Position numbers and translations under genes: made by a program
Assembly (NCBI GenBank): GCA_022495995.1
Contig: JAFEMH010002445.1
Coordinates: 248,001 to 312,000, forward strand
Direction: 5' to 3'
DNA: 64,000 nucleotides
DNA from: Adenophora triphylla var. japonica
Lineage: Eukaryota; Streptophyta; Magnoliopsida; Asterales; Campanulaceae
The notes under the pieces: model-generated
Databases searched by the model: none
What the model was told of the DNA's origin: nothing
The model's input: the letters and a program-made list of their open reading frames with translations, nothing else
Part shown: positions 8,550 to 19,857 of the stretch, one piece after another
Position numbering within the stretch: the stretch's first letter is position 1
Layout: every line of letters begins with the position of its first letter

Positions 8550-11500
8550 ATGATATTTATTTAAAAAAAAATTCTTTTTTTGAATATAAATCAAATATTT
8601 TATATTAATTTTTTTTTAATTTTTTTCCACCAAAAATCATAAAAAAAAATCTTCCAAAAATAGAGACTACTTTCATTCGATTTGGACACAAAAAAAGAAA
8701 TCATCTTCTTTGAAGTGCATGTCAATATTCTAAAAAATAAAGATAGTATGAATTGGTATTTTGAAAGAGAGAGAGGAAGAAGTGGGTTAGATTTGATGAG
8801 GGAGTGGATTGTTTGGGGAAAAATTTCTCATTTAACACAAATGTTAGTTTTTTAAGATTTTGATTTTTTCTTCTAAAATTCTTTAACCTCAATTATTTTA
8901 TAATAAATTAATTTTTTTTAAAAAAATTGTTTACACAAAAATTCATAATTTTTTTCCTCTACAAATAGAGACTAATTTCATTTGATTCGAACACAAAAAA
9001 AATCCTCTTTCTTTGAATAATTCTCTAAAAATAGATATTACTTTCATTTGATTCGGACAAAAATAAAATCCTCTTCTTTGAAGTGCATGTCAATTTTCTA
9101 AAAAATAAATGTAGTGTAAATAGGTCGTTTGAAAAAGGGAGAGGAAGAAGTGAGTTGGGTTTGATGAGGGAGTGTAGTGAGTTGGGTTTGAAGTGCATGT
9201 CAATATTCTAAAAAATAAATGTAATGTAAATAGGTCGTTTGAAAAAGGGAGAGGAAGAAGTGAGTTGAGTTTGATGAGGGAGTGTAGTGTTTGGGAAAAA
9301 AAATTCATTTAACACATTGTTAGTTATTTTTGGATTTTGATTTTTCTTCTCAAATTAAATAAGTTAAATTGAAAAAGAATATTATAATTTTGTTCATGAT
9401 GAGTTAATGTAAACAAATATGATATTTATTTAAAAAAATTCATTTAACACATTGTTAGTTATTTTTGGATTTTTATTTTTCTTCTCAAAATTAAATAAGT
9501 TAAATTGAAAAAGAATATTATAATTTTGTTTATGATGAGTTAATGTAAACAAATATTATATTTATTTAAAGAAAATCCTCTTTTTTGAATATAAATCAAA
9601 TATTTTATAATAATTTTTTTTTTAATTTTTTTCCACCAAAAATCATAAATTTTTTTTTCCAAAAATAGAGACTACTTTCATTCGATTTGGACACAAAAAA
9701 GAAATCCTCTTCTTTGAAGTGCATGTAAATATTCTAAAAAATAAAGATAGTATGAATTGGTATTTTGAAAGAGGGAGAGGAAGAAGTGGGTTAGGTTTGA
9801 TGAGGGAGTTGATTCTTTGGGGACAAATTTCTCATTTAACACAAATGTTAGTTTTTTTAAGATTTTGATTTTTCTTCTCAAATTCTTTGACCTCAATTAT
9901 TTTATAATAAATTAATTTTAAAACAAAATTGTTTACACCAAAATCATAATTTTTTTCCTCTACAAATAGAGACTAATTTTATTTGATTCGGGTACAGAAA
10001 AAAAATCCTCTTTCTTAAATATAAATCAAATATTTTATAATAAATTATATTTTTATTTTTTTTCACCTAAAATCATTAAAAATAATTCTCCAAAAATAGA
10101 TATTACTTTCATTTGATTCGGACAAAAATAAAATCCTCTTCTTTGAAGTGCATGTCAGTATTCTAAAAAATAAATGTAGTATAAATAGGTAGTTTGAAAG
10201 AGGGAGAGAAAGAAGTGAGTTGAGTTTGATGAGGGAGTGTAGTGTTTGGGAAAAAAAAATCATTTAACACATTGTTAGTTATTTTTCGATTTTGATTTTT
10301 CTTCTCAAAATTAAATAAGTTAATTTGAAAAAGAATATTATAATTTTGTTCATGATGAGTTAATGTAAACAAATATGATATTTATTTAAAAAAATTCTCT
10401 TTTTTGAATATAAATCAAATATTTTATAATAAATTATTTTTTTTAAATTTTTTTCACCAAAAATCATAAAAAAATTCTTCCAAAAATAGAGACTACTTTC
10501 ATTCGATTTGGACACAAAAAAGAAATCTTCTTCTTTGAAGTGCATGTCAATATTTTAAAAAATAAAGATAGTATGAATTGGTATTTTGAAAGAGGGAGAG
10601 GAAGAAGTGGGTTAGATTTGATGAGGGAGTGGATTGTTTGGGGAAAAATTTCTCATTTAACACAAATGTTAGTTTTTTAAGATTTTGATTTTTTCTTCTA
10701 AAATTCTTTAACCTCAATTATTTTATAATAAATTAATTTTTTTAAAAAAAAATTGTTTACACAAAAATTCATAATTTTTTCCTCTACAAATAGAGACTAA
10801 TTTCATTTGATTCGAACACAAAAAAAAAATCCTCTTTCTTTGAATAATTCTCTAAAAATAGATATTACTTTCATTTGATTCGGACAAAAATAAAATCCTC
10901 TTCTTTGAAGTGCATGTCAATATTCTAAAAAATAAATGTAGTGTAAATAGGTCGTTTGAAAAAGGGAGAGGAAGAAGTGAGTTGGGTTTGATGAGGGAGT
11001 GTAGTGAGTTGGGTTTGAAGTGCATGTCAATATTCTAAAAAATAAATGTAGTGTAAATAGGTCGTTTGAAAAAGGGAGAGGAAGAAGTGAGTTGAGTTTG
11101 ATGAGGGAGTGTAGTGTTTGGGAAAAAAATTCATTTAACACATTGTTAGTTATTTTTGGATTTTGATTTTTCTTCTCAAATTAAATAAGTTAAATTGAAA
11201 AAGAATATTATAATTTTGTTCATGATGAGTTAATGTAAACAAATATGATATTTATTTAAAAAATTCATTTAACACATTGTTAGTTATTTTTGAATTTTTA
11301 TTTTTCTTCTCAAAATTAAATAAGTTAAATTGAAAAAGAATATTATAATTTTGTTTATGATGAGTTAATGTAAACAAATATTATATTTATTTAAAGAAAA
11401 TCCTCTTTTTTGAATATAAATCAAATATTTTATAATAATTTTTTTTTAATTTTTTTCCACCAAAAATCATAATTTTTTTTTCCAAAAATAGAGACTACTT

Positions 11501-12440
11501 TCATTCGATTTGGACACAAAAAATAAATCCTCTTCTTTGAAGTGCATGTAAATATTCTAAAAAATAAAGATAGTATGAATTGGTATTTTGAAAGAGGGAG
11601 AGGAAGAAGTGGGTTAGGTTTGATGAGTGAGTTGATTCTTTGGGGTAAAATTTCTCATTTAACACAAATGTTAGTTTTTTAAGATTTTGATTTTTCTTCT
11701 CAAATTCTTTGACCTTAATTATTTTATAATAAATTAATTTTAAAACAAAATTGTTTACACCAAAATCATAATTTTTTTCCTCTACAAATAGAGACTAATT
11801 TTATTTGATTCGGGTACAGAAAAAAAATCCTCTTTCTTAAATATAAATCAAATATTTTATAATAAATTATTTTTTTATTTTTTTTCACCTAAAATCATTA
11901 AAAATAATTCTCCAAAAATAGATATTACTTTCATTTGATTCGGACAAAAATAAAATCCTCTTCTTTGAAGTGCATGTCAGTATTCTAAAAAATAAATGTA
12001 GTATAAATAGGTAGTTTGAAAGAGGGAGAGAAAGAAGTGAGTTGAGTTTGATGAGGGAGTGTAGTGTTTGGGAAAAAAAATTATTTAACACATTGTTAGT
12101 TATTTTTGGATTTTGATTTTTCTTCTCAAAATTAAATAAGTTAATTTGAAAAAGAATATTATAATTTTGTTCATGATGAGTTAATGTAAACAAATATGAT
12201 ATTTATTTAAAAAAATTCTCTTTTTTGAATATAAATCAAATATTTTATAATAATTTTTTTTTTAAAAAATTTTTCACCAAAAATCATAAAAAAATTCTTC
12301 CAAAAAAATAGAGACTACTTTCATTCGATTTGGACACAAAAAAGAAATCTTCTTCTTTGAAGTGCATGTTAATATTATAAAAAATAAAGATAGTATGAAT
12401 TGATATTTGAAAGAGGGAGAGGAAGATGTGGGTTAGGTTT
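8550..12440. repeat. 1.825-kb tandem repeat inside the Helitron (two units plus a partial third)
   Basis: Landmarks recur at a fixed offset: GGAGTGGATT at 8801 and 10626 (1825 bp), TTCATTTAACACATTG at 9304 and 11130 (1826 bp). A third unit is cut at about 12440. Each unit is built of shorter related blocks (AGAGACTA, CATTTGATTCGG, GAAGTGCATGT, GGGAGAGGAAGAAGTG), so this is a higher-order repeat. Minus-strand reading frames through it are not genes. Confidence 0.85.
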
Positions 12441-12701
12441 GATCAAGTGTACACACATTTTTATTTTTATAATAAAAATAGATTTCTGTGACCAAAATAT
12501 GTTTGGTCATCCCAACACATAAATGCTAAATGGAGTTAGTCTGAATGTAGTAACCTAATTTTCTGTGTGTACAGGATTCTCCCTATGTCCCAAAATGATC
12601 GTCTCACTTTTTATTGTTGGATATAAACCTAACATATTATTTTCGTTTATTTCAATGAAATTACAGATTATAATAATAAGTATTAATAAGCCTTAATATG
12701 T

Positions 12702-12730
12702 CCGTCGAATCTCGACGGGTTATTCACTAG
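12702..12730 (+). terminator. Helitron 3' terminal hairpin and CTAG
   Basis: Seven-base-pair stem 12702-12708 with 12712-12718, loop ATC, an 8-nt spacer, then CTAG at 12727-12730. It serves as the rolling-circle replication terminator of the element, not as a transcription terminator. The second Helitron at 44824-47289 has the same loop and spacer length. Confidence 0.8.
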
Positions 12731-12928
12731 TATTTAATAGGAGAGAGAATGAGTGGGAGGAATGTGTGGTAGGGAATAGGAGAGAGAATGGTTTTTTTGT
12801 AAATATATGGAAATGATAAGGGTATAAATATATAAAAACTTTCCATTTAAGGAAAGAATAAAGTAAGAACTTTAATTTGGGACAGACTAAAAAGAAAAGT
12901 AAGAACTTTAAATCGGGACAGATGGAGT

Positions 12929-13248
12929 ATAGAGTATTTATAGTTTTATAAAATTATGTCAAAAATTCGATTACATTGACCATACAAAACAAAGAGTTGT
13001 TCTTATGAAAAACTAGTTTTTTCTGTCAATTATAGACTATCAATCGAGATATTTACAATTATTTCTAATTGTTTCATTCAACGCTGACGATTTTTTATTA
13101 GGTTAAGATGAGTTTACGTGATTTTGAAGATGAAACTGGTAATTATTCGAAATCTTCATTACTCGAAGTGCCAGTACACTCACGAAATTGATTAATTAAC
13201 ATTATAATTGAACTACTGCAGATAATACTACTGTAATTGATCAAATTC
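12929..13248. other. F-box flank, then Mutator-like terminal sequence
   Basis: 12931-12993 matches F-box flank (GTCAAAAATTCGATTACATT). At 12994 it switches to GAGTTGTTCTTATGAAAAAC, the terminal repeat of the Mutator-like element at 28331. The remaining 200 bp before the Gypsy LTR contains GTGCCAGT, also reminiscent of that element. No matching TSD was found on the far side (16985), so the element boundaries are unresolved. Confidence 0.5.
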
Positions 13249-14006
13249 TGATATGATTGTGGAAAATGGATTGGGCCCAATCACTAGGGTTAGGCCCAAT
13301 AGCTAGGAACGGACCGGGCCTGCGTGGTCCAAACTATGTAAGTGGGTTCGTAACGTTGGTGCGACATTGGCAGTTGAGGCGACATAGGGCAAACATGCGA
13401 CAAAGATAAGATGGTGCGTGGGAGTATGGCTGAGTAAGAAATAAGGTTACGCGAGAAACGTGGTATGATGTTGATAATTCATTGTGATTAGAAATAGGAG
13501 GGGGAGGCCGCCCCCTGTGAGGTGCCTGGCTTAGGGCGACATGTAGAATGTCGCCTATTTCCCCTTGGTTGCCGCTTGGGCGACATGTGTAGTCAGGTGT
13601 TCCTGGGCGTCGTTCTGGTTGGCGCCTACGTGGTCAACCTTAGCCGCCTGTACTGGATGATTGGCGTGACAAGGTGAACAGTATAATCCCACTAACTTGG
13701 AGTTGGTTGGGGACTCTAAGTGGATGATTGACAAGTGTCTACCCCCATGTGCAAGGCACATGGGGGCTTGGGAGTATAAATGGATGTATAGTGCACATTT
13801 GCAGGATATATACTCTCTCTCTACTCTATAAGCTTTCTCTCTGTAGTTCATCCCTATCAGTTTCGTGACCTAGTAATCTTACTCTCACGCCGGAGGGGTT
13901 TTGCCGGAGCCACCCCCGGCCTAGTTTACGTGTTTGCATGTGTGTAGCTGATCAAACGAAGAAAGAAGCAGACAGAGTATCCTCAAGCTCAGTTCCTGTG
14001 CAACCA
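13249..14006 (+). repeat. 5' LTR of Tat-type Gypsy element
   Basis: Starts TGATATGATTGTGG and ends CTGTGCAACCA, matching the ends of the LTR at 1469-2170. TATA box TATAAAT at 13775-13781, immediately downstream of a perfect 11-bp inverted repeat (13742-13766). It is followed by a leader and a Tat-type gag. No 3' LTR partner is present; the element is truncated at about 16882. Confidence 0.75.
13742..13781 (+). promoter_or_regulatory. LTR promoter: 11-bp perfect dyad then TATA box
   Basis: CCCCCATGTGC, loop AAG, GCACATGGGGG (13742-13766), then TATAAAT at 13775. The dyad could be a factor-binding site or a hairpin in the U3 region. The related LTR at 1469 keeps only part of it (GTGCCTTGCAC). 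Confidence 0.6.
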
Positions 14007-14244
14007 TTATTTTTGGATGGCGGCATCAGTTGATTCTGTTGCCGGGACCTGAATTTATTTCTTCATTAGGTTGATCAGAATTTGTAGTGTTTCGGAGGTC
14101 TGTTTTCAGTAGTTGTGGGTGTTAGGGTTTGAGTTCTTGAAAGTTCGTGTTCGTGGCCCAGAAATTTGTTTTCAGGCTTGCTGTTGGTGTTTTATTGTTG
14201 TTGGTTTAGTCATCCCTTTGTTGTGAGCCCAGAAAGTGGCCAGA
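14007..14244 (+). other. Leader of the Gypsy element
   Basis: Between LTR and gag. It begins with TTATTTTTGGATGGCGGCAT, the likely primer-binding region, but I cannot assign a tRNA. No coding sequence. Confidence 0.45.
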
Positions 14245-16882
14245 ATGGTTCAAGAGAAGAATACTCAGGCGAAGGTAGCCCAGAATCCGGCTTTGGAGAC
14301 CCCCAACCCGAAGGATACCCGTAAGGCCAGATCGGGTTCTGTGCGGGATGGTGAGGTGCACACTTCTGAGACTGATTCGGCAATCAGGAGTGCCAGGAGG
14401 CGAGAAGAAGAGGAGCGGGTCGGGAAAGGAAAGACGAGAGCTGATGAGCCACGTCCCGCCCCATCAAAGACTGATGAGGCAAGAGCGAAGGCCGACCAGT
14501 TGAGGAAAGATAATGAGTTGATGTTGAAAGTTTTTGAGAACAATCGGAGGTTGAGAGAAATGGGTCAGGCACCCACTGAAATCCCGCCTGAGATGTCGGC
14601 TGGGATTGCAGGGCAAGCTCAGGGAGGGAGAAGAGTGAGATGCCAGTCAGAGTGTGGCAAAGAGAGATGATAGGCGAGCGAGGGATATGCCGCCGCCTAA
14701 GGATAAAGTTCGAGATAATAGACGACGAGATGTTTCCAAGACCAGATCTGAGGGTGCAGCGGTTAAGAGAAAGCGTCAAGATCAGGGTAAGGGACAAAGA
14801 AGGAAGATCTATTATATGTCGGGAAACTCGCGCGAGGAGTCATATTATTATGAGTTCGAAAGTGACGAGGCACTACAAGAAAGTAGGTTATTTACGGCAC
14901 TCATTTACGGCGGGTGATACGCGACCGCCGTATATATTAGTTATTTACGGCGGCTGATACGCATCCGCCGTATATATTATTTATATACGGCGGTATACAC
15001 AACCGTCGTATAAAGCTTCCTCAAATATACCAGCTATATACATACGGTATTTATATTTCATTTATATACGGCGGTCCATAAAGCCGCCATATTTGTACTC
15101 ATTTATATACGGCGGTGATATGTCCGCCGTATATAGTATTTACGGCGGATAACCCGCCGTAAATACTATATACGGCGATATTTTATACGATGGCCTATAT
15201 ACGGTTGATTGTCTATACGGCGGGGAGCGTTTTATAGACGGCGGATTTTAACCGCCGTATATAAGCCTTTTTCTTGTAGTGAGGGGTCGACTGCGGATAG
15301 AGACTATGTACTTATCGCTCGAGGTACTCTAATGACAATACTTACTTGGAAGAAAGGTCGCATCGATCGCGGCATTCTGATAGAGCTCGCCAGGAGGAAA
15401 GGTCGCCACGTGATAGAGATCGCAGGCGACATGAAAGGAGGGACAGGGATAAGGAAAGAGAAAAGGCGGAGAAAGCTAAGGAAGCTGAGAAAGCCGCAGA
15501 AGCTGAGAAGATTACAGAGGCGATTAAGGCTGCAGAGGCTTTGAAAGCCGCAGAGATGGCTAAAGTCACGGAGTTGGAAAGGGCTAAAAAGGAGGAAGAT
15601 GATAAATGGAAATCCGAGATGGCAGATATGGAGAAGAAGATTAAAGAGTTGGAGGCGGGAACCAAGCCCGCTGAGGTAAAATGCTCTTACTTGGCTCCGT
15701 TTGCAAAGAGTATTCAGATTGCCGCCCCTGATCCGTCATTTTGTATGCCAAACTTGCCAAGTTATTCAGGGAATTCTAGGGCTAACACCCACATTGGAGG
15801 GTTTGAGGTTACTGTGTCGCTGTTGACTGAGAATGAAGCCGTGATATGCAAAGCGTTTGCGAGCACCCTTGTTGATCATGCTCTAGAGTGGTTTTTGGCC
15901 CAGCCAGCGGAGTCAATTCTCGGGTATCAAGATCTTAAGGCAAAGTTTTTGGCGAGATTTAGTGGATCGGAGGCACAGCCCGTGCAAAACACTGAGTTAT
16001 GCAGCCTCAAGAAGAAGGAAGGAGAGGAGATGTCGAGTTTTACTGACAGGTTTATGGGTGTCGCGAATCAAATTGCCGATGTTAGCCAAGGCGATATTAT
16101 TATGCTATACAATGCCAGATTGTTGCCTGGGCATTTCAAGCAGGAATTTTGCATGAGATTGCTGAAGACGACGGGCGAGCTGTATGAGAGGGTTAGAGGA
16201 TTCTGTAGCGGTGGTAAGGAGCCAAAAGTGAAGATTGCCCGCACAACAACTGCGGCGGGAAGGAAAAGTGTGAAGGAGAGAATTGATTTTGTGAAAGATG
16301 AAAATAGCGGTGGTAAAGGAGGTCGCAGCAGGAATCGTGCTGGCGGAAGTGGTGGTAGCCGTGGTGGAGGTCAGGATCAGAGAAAGATTATCAAGTATAG
16401 CAGGCTGAATACCACTCTCGGCGAGATTTTGAGGAAGGAGGACCTGCCTGAGCCTTATCCCATTAGGGAAGGAAGTTATATGGCCAGGGATCAGAGTAGT
16501 TATTGCGACTATCACAAAGACAAGGGTCATGTGACGGAGGATTGCTACAATTTGAGAAGGGTGATCCAAGGAAGAATTGATAGGGGCGATTTCAAGCAGT
16601 ATCTCGAGCGCAGTCAAGGGCGAGATGAAGGGGTCAGGCAGGAGAGAAATCAGGAGCGAAATGTGGTTGATGTCATCCAAGATCCGTTGCCCAGTGTGGC
16701 TCAGTTGGATAATCAAATTATGATGTTGTCGCATAGCTTCGATATCCCTAAGTTTGTCGTCAGTGAGAACAGGGTGATCAGTTTTTCGAGAAGCATCGTC
16801 AGTGAGAACAGGGTGATCAGTTTTTCGAGAAGCGAGTTGGCAGCGACAAAGAGTCATGGGAGCCAACCTGTGATTATAACCA
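14245..16882 (+). pseudogene. Tat-lineage Gypsy gag, frameshifted and split by a CACTA MITE
   Basis: Gag of a Ty3/Gypsy retrotransposon, the capsid/nucleocapsid precursor. The ATG at 14245 starts MVQEKNTQAK. Frameshifts lie at about 14650 and 15340, and a CACTA MITE interrupts at 14871-15281. From about 15346 the frame is open for over 500 codons: an RDRDRRRHERRDRDKER-type charged region, a long Ala/Glu/Lys coiled coil, the retrotransposon gag domain (PSYSGNSRANTHIGGFE, then ALEWFLAQ and FLARFSG), a Gly/Arg-rich linker, and the Tat-type zinc motif YCDYHKDKGHVTEDCYNL. The gag ends abruptly at about 16882 at a junction with Mutator-like sequence. No pol. A 39-bp duplication lies at about 16762-16839. 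Confidence 0.85.
14871..15281. mobile_element. CACTA MITE, 411 bp, in gag
   Basis: Ends CACTACAAGAAA and TTTCTTGTAGTG (allowing one diverged base), flanked by the 3-bp duplication AGG (14868-14870 and 15282-15284). The interior is a series of short TATACGGCGG/CCGCCGTATA repeats in both orientations. No ORF. It landed in the gag coding sequence, so it is younger than the Gypsy copy. Confidence 0.9.
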
Positions 16883-16884
16883 TT

Positions 16885-16985
16885 TGCACTTGCACTTTGT
16901 TACACTGGCACTGACACTAGCGAGGAAAACAAAACACGTTTTTTTTAAGCTTAAGAAAAAATGCATATTTTTGTAAGATTTTGGC
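16885..16985. mobile_element. Mutator-like terminal repeat remnant
   Basis: Reads TTTGTTACACTGGCACTGAC, then AAAACACGTTTTTT and ends GATTTTGGC. The same order (TGGCAC repeats, AAAACACGTTTTTTC, TTTTTGGC end) closes the Mutator-like element at 29549. Paired with 12994 it could bound a roughly 4-kb element carrying the Gypsy LTR-gag, but the flanking nine bases do not match. Confidence 0.5.
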
Positions 16986-16994
16986 CTCTTTAAT

Positions 16995-17330
16995 ATCTAT
17001 TAATTGTTTTTTTTTAATATATGTGAGAATTGTTAGAATTACAATTACTTTGGGACGCAAAGTAATAACTTTATAGTTGGCAAATTTATAAAAGATAATT
17101 TTGTCCAAATCAACTACTATTAATTTTGTTTGACCATTAATGATTTAGTGAATAATTAAAAAGTGTAAGTGGCAATAGTCTCTCCCTATATACTATTTTA
17201 TTTATCGTCTGTAACTCTTGGTTCAAAAAAAAAAAAAAGCAGGAACCAATAATAAAGTAAATAGCCAATTTGTGATTCCTTCTAATTTGCTATTGGTTTA
17301 TACTTCCTAAAATGATTACAACATAGTTTT
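16995..17330. repeat. Direct repeat, copy 1
   Basis: The region from TAATATCTATTAATT through TTGGTTTATACTTCC recurs as copy 2 at about 17650-18805, where it contains a solo LTR. The core 17065-17330 and 18541-18805 are nearly identical (AAAAGATAATTTTGTCCAAA, GCAATAGTCTCTCCCTATAT). Non-coding. Confidence 0.75.
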
Positions 17331-17464
17331 AAATACAATAGTCCGGCAAAACTGGAAAATCTGGGTATAAAAAAAATAGAAAAGATTATGAATAATATTT
17401 ATATAACTTTCATTAATGAGAGAGAGAGAAGAACAACTTGAAAGGGTAATTTGGACAATTCCTA

Positions 17465-18535
17465 CTCCCTCCGTCCCAAAATACTTGCAATTTAGAAGAA
17501 TAATTTTGTATCAAAATACTTGCAATTTTGTAGTTTTCCATGAACTTTGACACAATTTTCCTGAACTACCCTTATTTATGATTATGTAGTTGTTATAGTA
17601 AAAACAATTAACTGCCTAGATACTTGAAATATTTAAAGAGTAATTTACTCTATTTAATTTAATATGTATTAATTACTTTTCTTAATTAATATGTGTGAGA
17701 AGTGTTAGTGTTAGGACCAATCTAATATTATATAAATAATAATAATAATAATAACAAAATTAGTAATTTAAATCAAAAATCAGACTACAAATTCAATTAA
17801 AAATCTGTAGAACGTTGCAAACTGATTGAAGAGAGGTCTGCCTTTAGCAGTGTCCTAAGACAGAATTACGTCCCCGCCTGTGCTGCAGATTCGGACGTCT
17901 ATCTAGAGGATACAACTCTTCGAAACAAGTTCTTGCACAAGAACTTGTCCTAGGCGAATGTCTAAATGCTTTCTTAAGAAATAGAAGGAAGGAAGAAGAT
18001 GAAGAATGTTCTGTATCTCTGTACACAGAAAATCTTGTTTATATAAGACATTATTTTTCAATCTGGCCAATCACAACCTTTCAATTTCAAATTTGAAAAG
18101 TGACACCCTTTCAGACATAACTGGAAGGCAGTTATAAATGTCTAAACATGTTTTCTAGTTATTATCCAGAACTAGAAAATAATTTTTCAAAATAATATTA
18201 AAATTTTTAATATTTATTTGCAAAAATTAAATCACTTCAGTAACCCATTTGATTGCCAAGATTCGAGCTTTATGTTTACAAAAACCTGTGTCATGGGGCT
18301 ATGCCCGATGACTTTTGTCCGTCTCGAAAAGAGCTTCGATTTGATATGTTGTACGTTCCGTGGTTCATCCGAAATCAAAAGTTATGCTCATTTTAGCCCA
18401 CACACATAAATTTCACTAAAAGCTTTATCTTTCCAAAAACATCTTTAACTTTCATCTTTTACCACACAAGTCCACATAAGTTCCAACAGTTAGAACTATA
18501 AGTAATTTGGGACAAGTATTTTGAGACTGAGGGAG
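17465..18535. mobile_element. Stowaway-type MITE (about 286 bp) split by a solo LTR
   Basis: Left CTCCCTCCGTCCCAAAATAC at 17465, with TA before it. Right on the reverse strand CTCCCTCAGTCTCAAAATAC, ending at 18535, with TA after it. Removing the LTR and one TSD (785 bp) leaves a typical MITE. Confidence 0.8.
17709..18488 (-). repeat. Solo LTR (780 bp), probably Copia
   Basis: On the minus strand it starts TGTTGGAACTTATGTGG and ends GGTCCTAACA, flanked by the 5-bp duplication GTTAG (17704-17708 and 18489-18493). A minus-strand TATATAA lies at about plus 18040. A TTTCAAATTTGAAA palindrome lies upstream of it. No internal region is present, consistent with LTR-LTR recombination. Confidence 0.85.
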
Positions 18536-18540
18536 TAATA

Positions 18541-18805
18541 ACTTTATAATTGCCAAATTTATAAAAGATAATTTTGTCCAAATCAACTATTAATTTTGTT
18601 TGACCATTAATGATTTAGTGAATAATTAAAAAGTGTAGGTGGCAATAGTCTCTCCCTATATACTATTGTATTTATCTTCTGCAACTCTTGGTTCAAAAAA
18701 AAAAAAAGTAGGAACCAATAATAAAGTAAATAGCCAATTTGTGATTCCTTCCTAATTTGCTATTGGTTTATACTTTTCCTAAAATGATTACACCATATTT
18801 TTCAA
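18541..18805. repeat. Direct repeat, copy 2 core
   Basis: Near-identical to 17065-17330. See copy 1. No gene. Confidence 0.75.
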
Positions 18806-19857
18806 AAAAAAACTTATGTTTTAGTAAATCAGATATTAGTTTTTATAGTGTAAGCCGAGATTTCGAATCTTGTTAATGACTTGTACTAACTTATTTATTG
18901 GTCATTTGATCACTAAAAACAGCGATTAATGATTTAGTGTAAGCCGAGATTTTGAGATTCCATGTCTTTTCTTTTGTAAGTTAACAATTTACCATCTTCA
19001 ATATTGTAAAGGGTTCATCATGTGTATAACTGTATAAGAGTCCTACGCACTTACTGCCTATATAATGATAAGATTTCTCTAATTCTAATTCGTTAGTTTC
19101 GCGATTTTTACAATCAATACAATGTACTATATAGTGCCATTTTAATTCAATTTACTTTATCAATTCGTTACAAATAATGCAATTTACGTACTATTTTCAT
19201 GCAATATACTTTCTAATTTTGACTCAAATAATACAAACAAATTACATTATTTATAATAAAATTAGAAAGTAAATTGCATTATATTGTCACTGAATAGTAC
19301 AATACCTTTATTGAAATCGAATGTATAGTACATTGAATAATTTCGTAATTATTCCAATTCAAAAACCCACACACAAGTAAAAGCTCAGATCAAAATGCCA
19401 AAAAAATCCCAAATCTCGTGAAGGGTGTGATCGTTCGGTCTATGGGTGCGATCGCTCCCTCAGTCCCCCCTTGTTTTCCCGAATTTTTTCCAATTATGAG
19501 AAAAAACATCGAAAAATGAGAAAAACATTTTTCTTAAGCTAATTTCCGTGAAACAAATGGTGGCTTAGTTTATACCTATACCTTCACTTCATTTTCTGGC
19601 TACATCCCCCCTATAACTTACTACATACTTCAACCGTTTCATTGAAAAAACAAAATTTTATTTTGGGTGTTCCATTTAAAATTTCTATTTTTGGTGTCCC
19701 GTTTAAAAAGACATACTCTTATAACGAAAACTTTTTAATACTTCTTTATTCATGAAACTCACTTGTCATACTCACAATAACTATTCACTAACTATATTAC
19801 ATACCCCACTTTCTCTCTCCTATTTCAATTTTCTTACTCACAACATTTAATCAAGGG
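18806..19857. other. Intergenic, with a weak inverted-repeat MITE
   Basis: 19105-19350 contains arms that pair (CAATGTACTATA with TATAGTACATTG, and ACTTTCTAATTTTG with AAAATTAGAAAGT), suggesting a degraded hairpin MITE; I found no clear TSD. 19640-19850 resembles part of the Stowaway-type element at 25769. Nothing coding seen. Confidence 0.4.

Larger units (their letters stand above)
8153..12730 (+). mobile_element. Non-autonomous Helitron, 4578 bp
   Basis: It starts TCTATATAATATATAAAAAG directly after an A and ends CTAG directly before a T, the Helitron rule of insertion between A and T. The 3' end has the hairpin CCGTCGA-ATC-TCGACGG, 8 nt before CTAG. It encodes no Rep/helicase. The interior is mostly a 1.8-kb tandem repeat. 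It sits inside the MITE 8008-12928, whose two halves bound it exactly. It is therefore younger than that MITE. Confidence 0.85.
8008..12928. mobile_element. Stowaway-type MITE (about 343 bp) split by a Helitron
   Basis: Left end CTCCTTCCGTCCCGCTTTAA at 8008, with TA at 8006-8007. Right end on the reverse strand CTCCATCTGTCCCGATTTAA, ending at 12928, with TA at 12929-12930. Removing 8153-12730 leaves a normal-sized MITE, and the surrounding F-box flank is continuous as at about 41940. The inner arms carry GTGGTAGGGAATAGGAGAGA repeats. Confidence 0.85.

Noticed and set aside
9090..12193. Several minus-strand reading frames of 60-100 codons
   Set aside because: They repeat at the 1.825-kb period of the Helitron interior and are low-complexity Phe/Leu/Ser/Asn translations of AT-rich repeats.
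13555..13851. 98-codon minus-strand frame in the Gypsy LTR
   Set aside because: It lies wholly inside the LTR, antisense to its promoter, and the related LTR at 1469 does not keep the frame.
16105..16866. 253-codon minus-strand frame
   Set aside because: It is the shadow of the Gypsy gag frame on the plus strand; no independent signature.
12994..16985. Confident call of a single 4-kb Mutator-like element
   Set aside because: The ends resemble those of the 28331 element, but the flanking nine bases (left CAAAACAAA, right CTCTTTAAT) do not match, so it is given only as a hypothesis.
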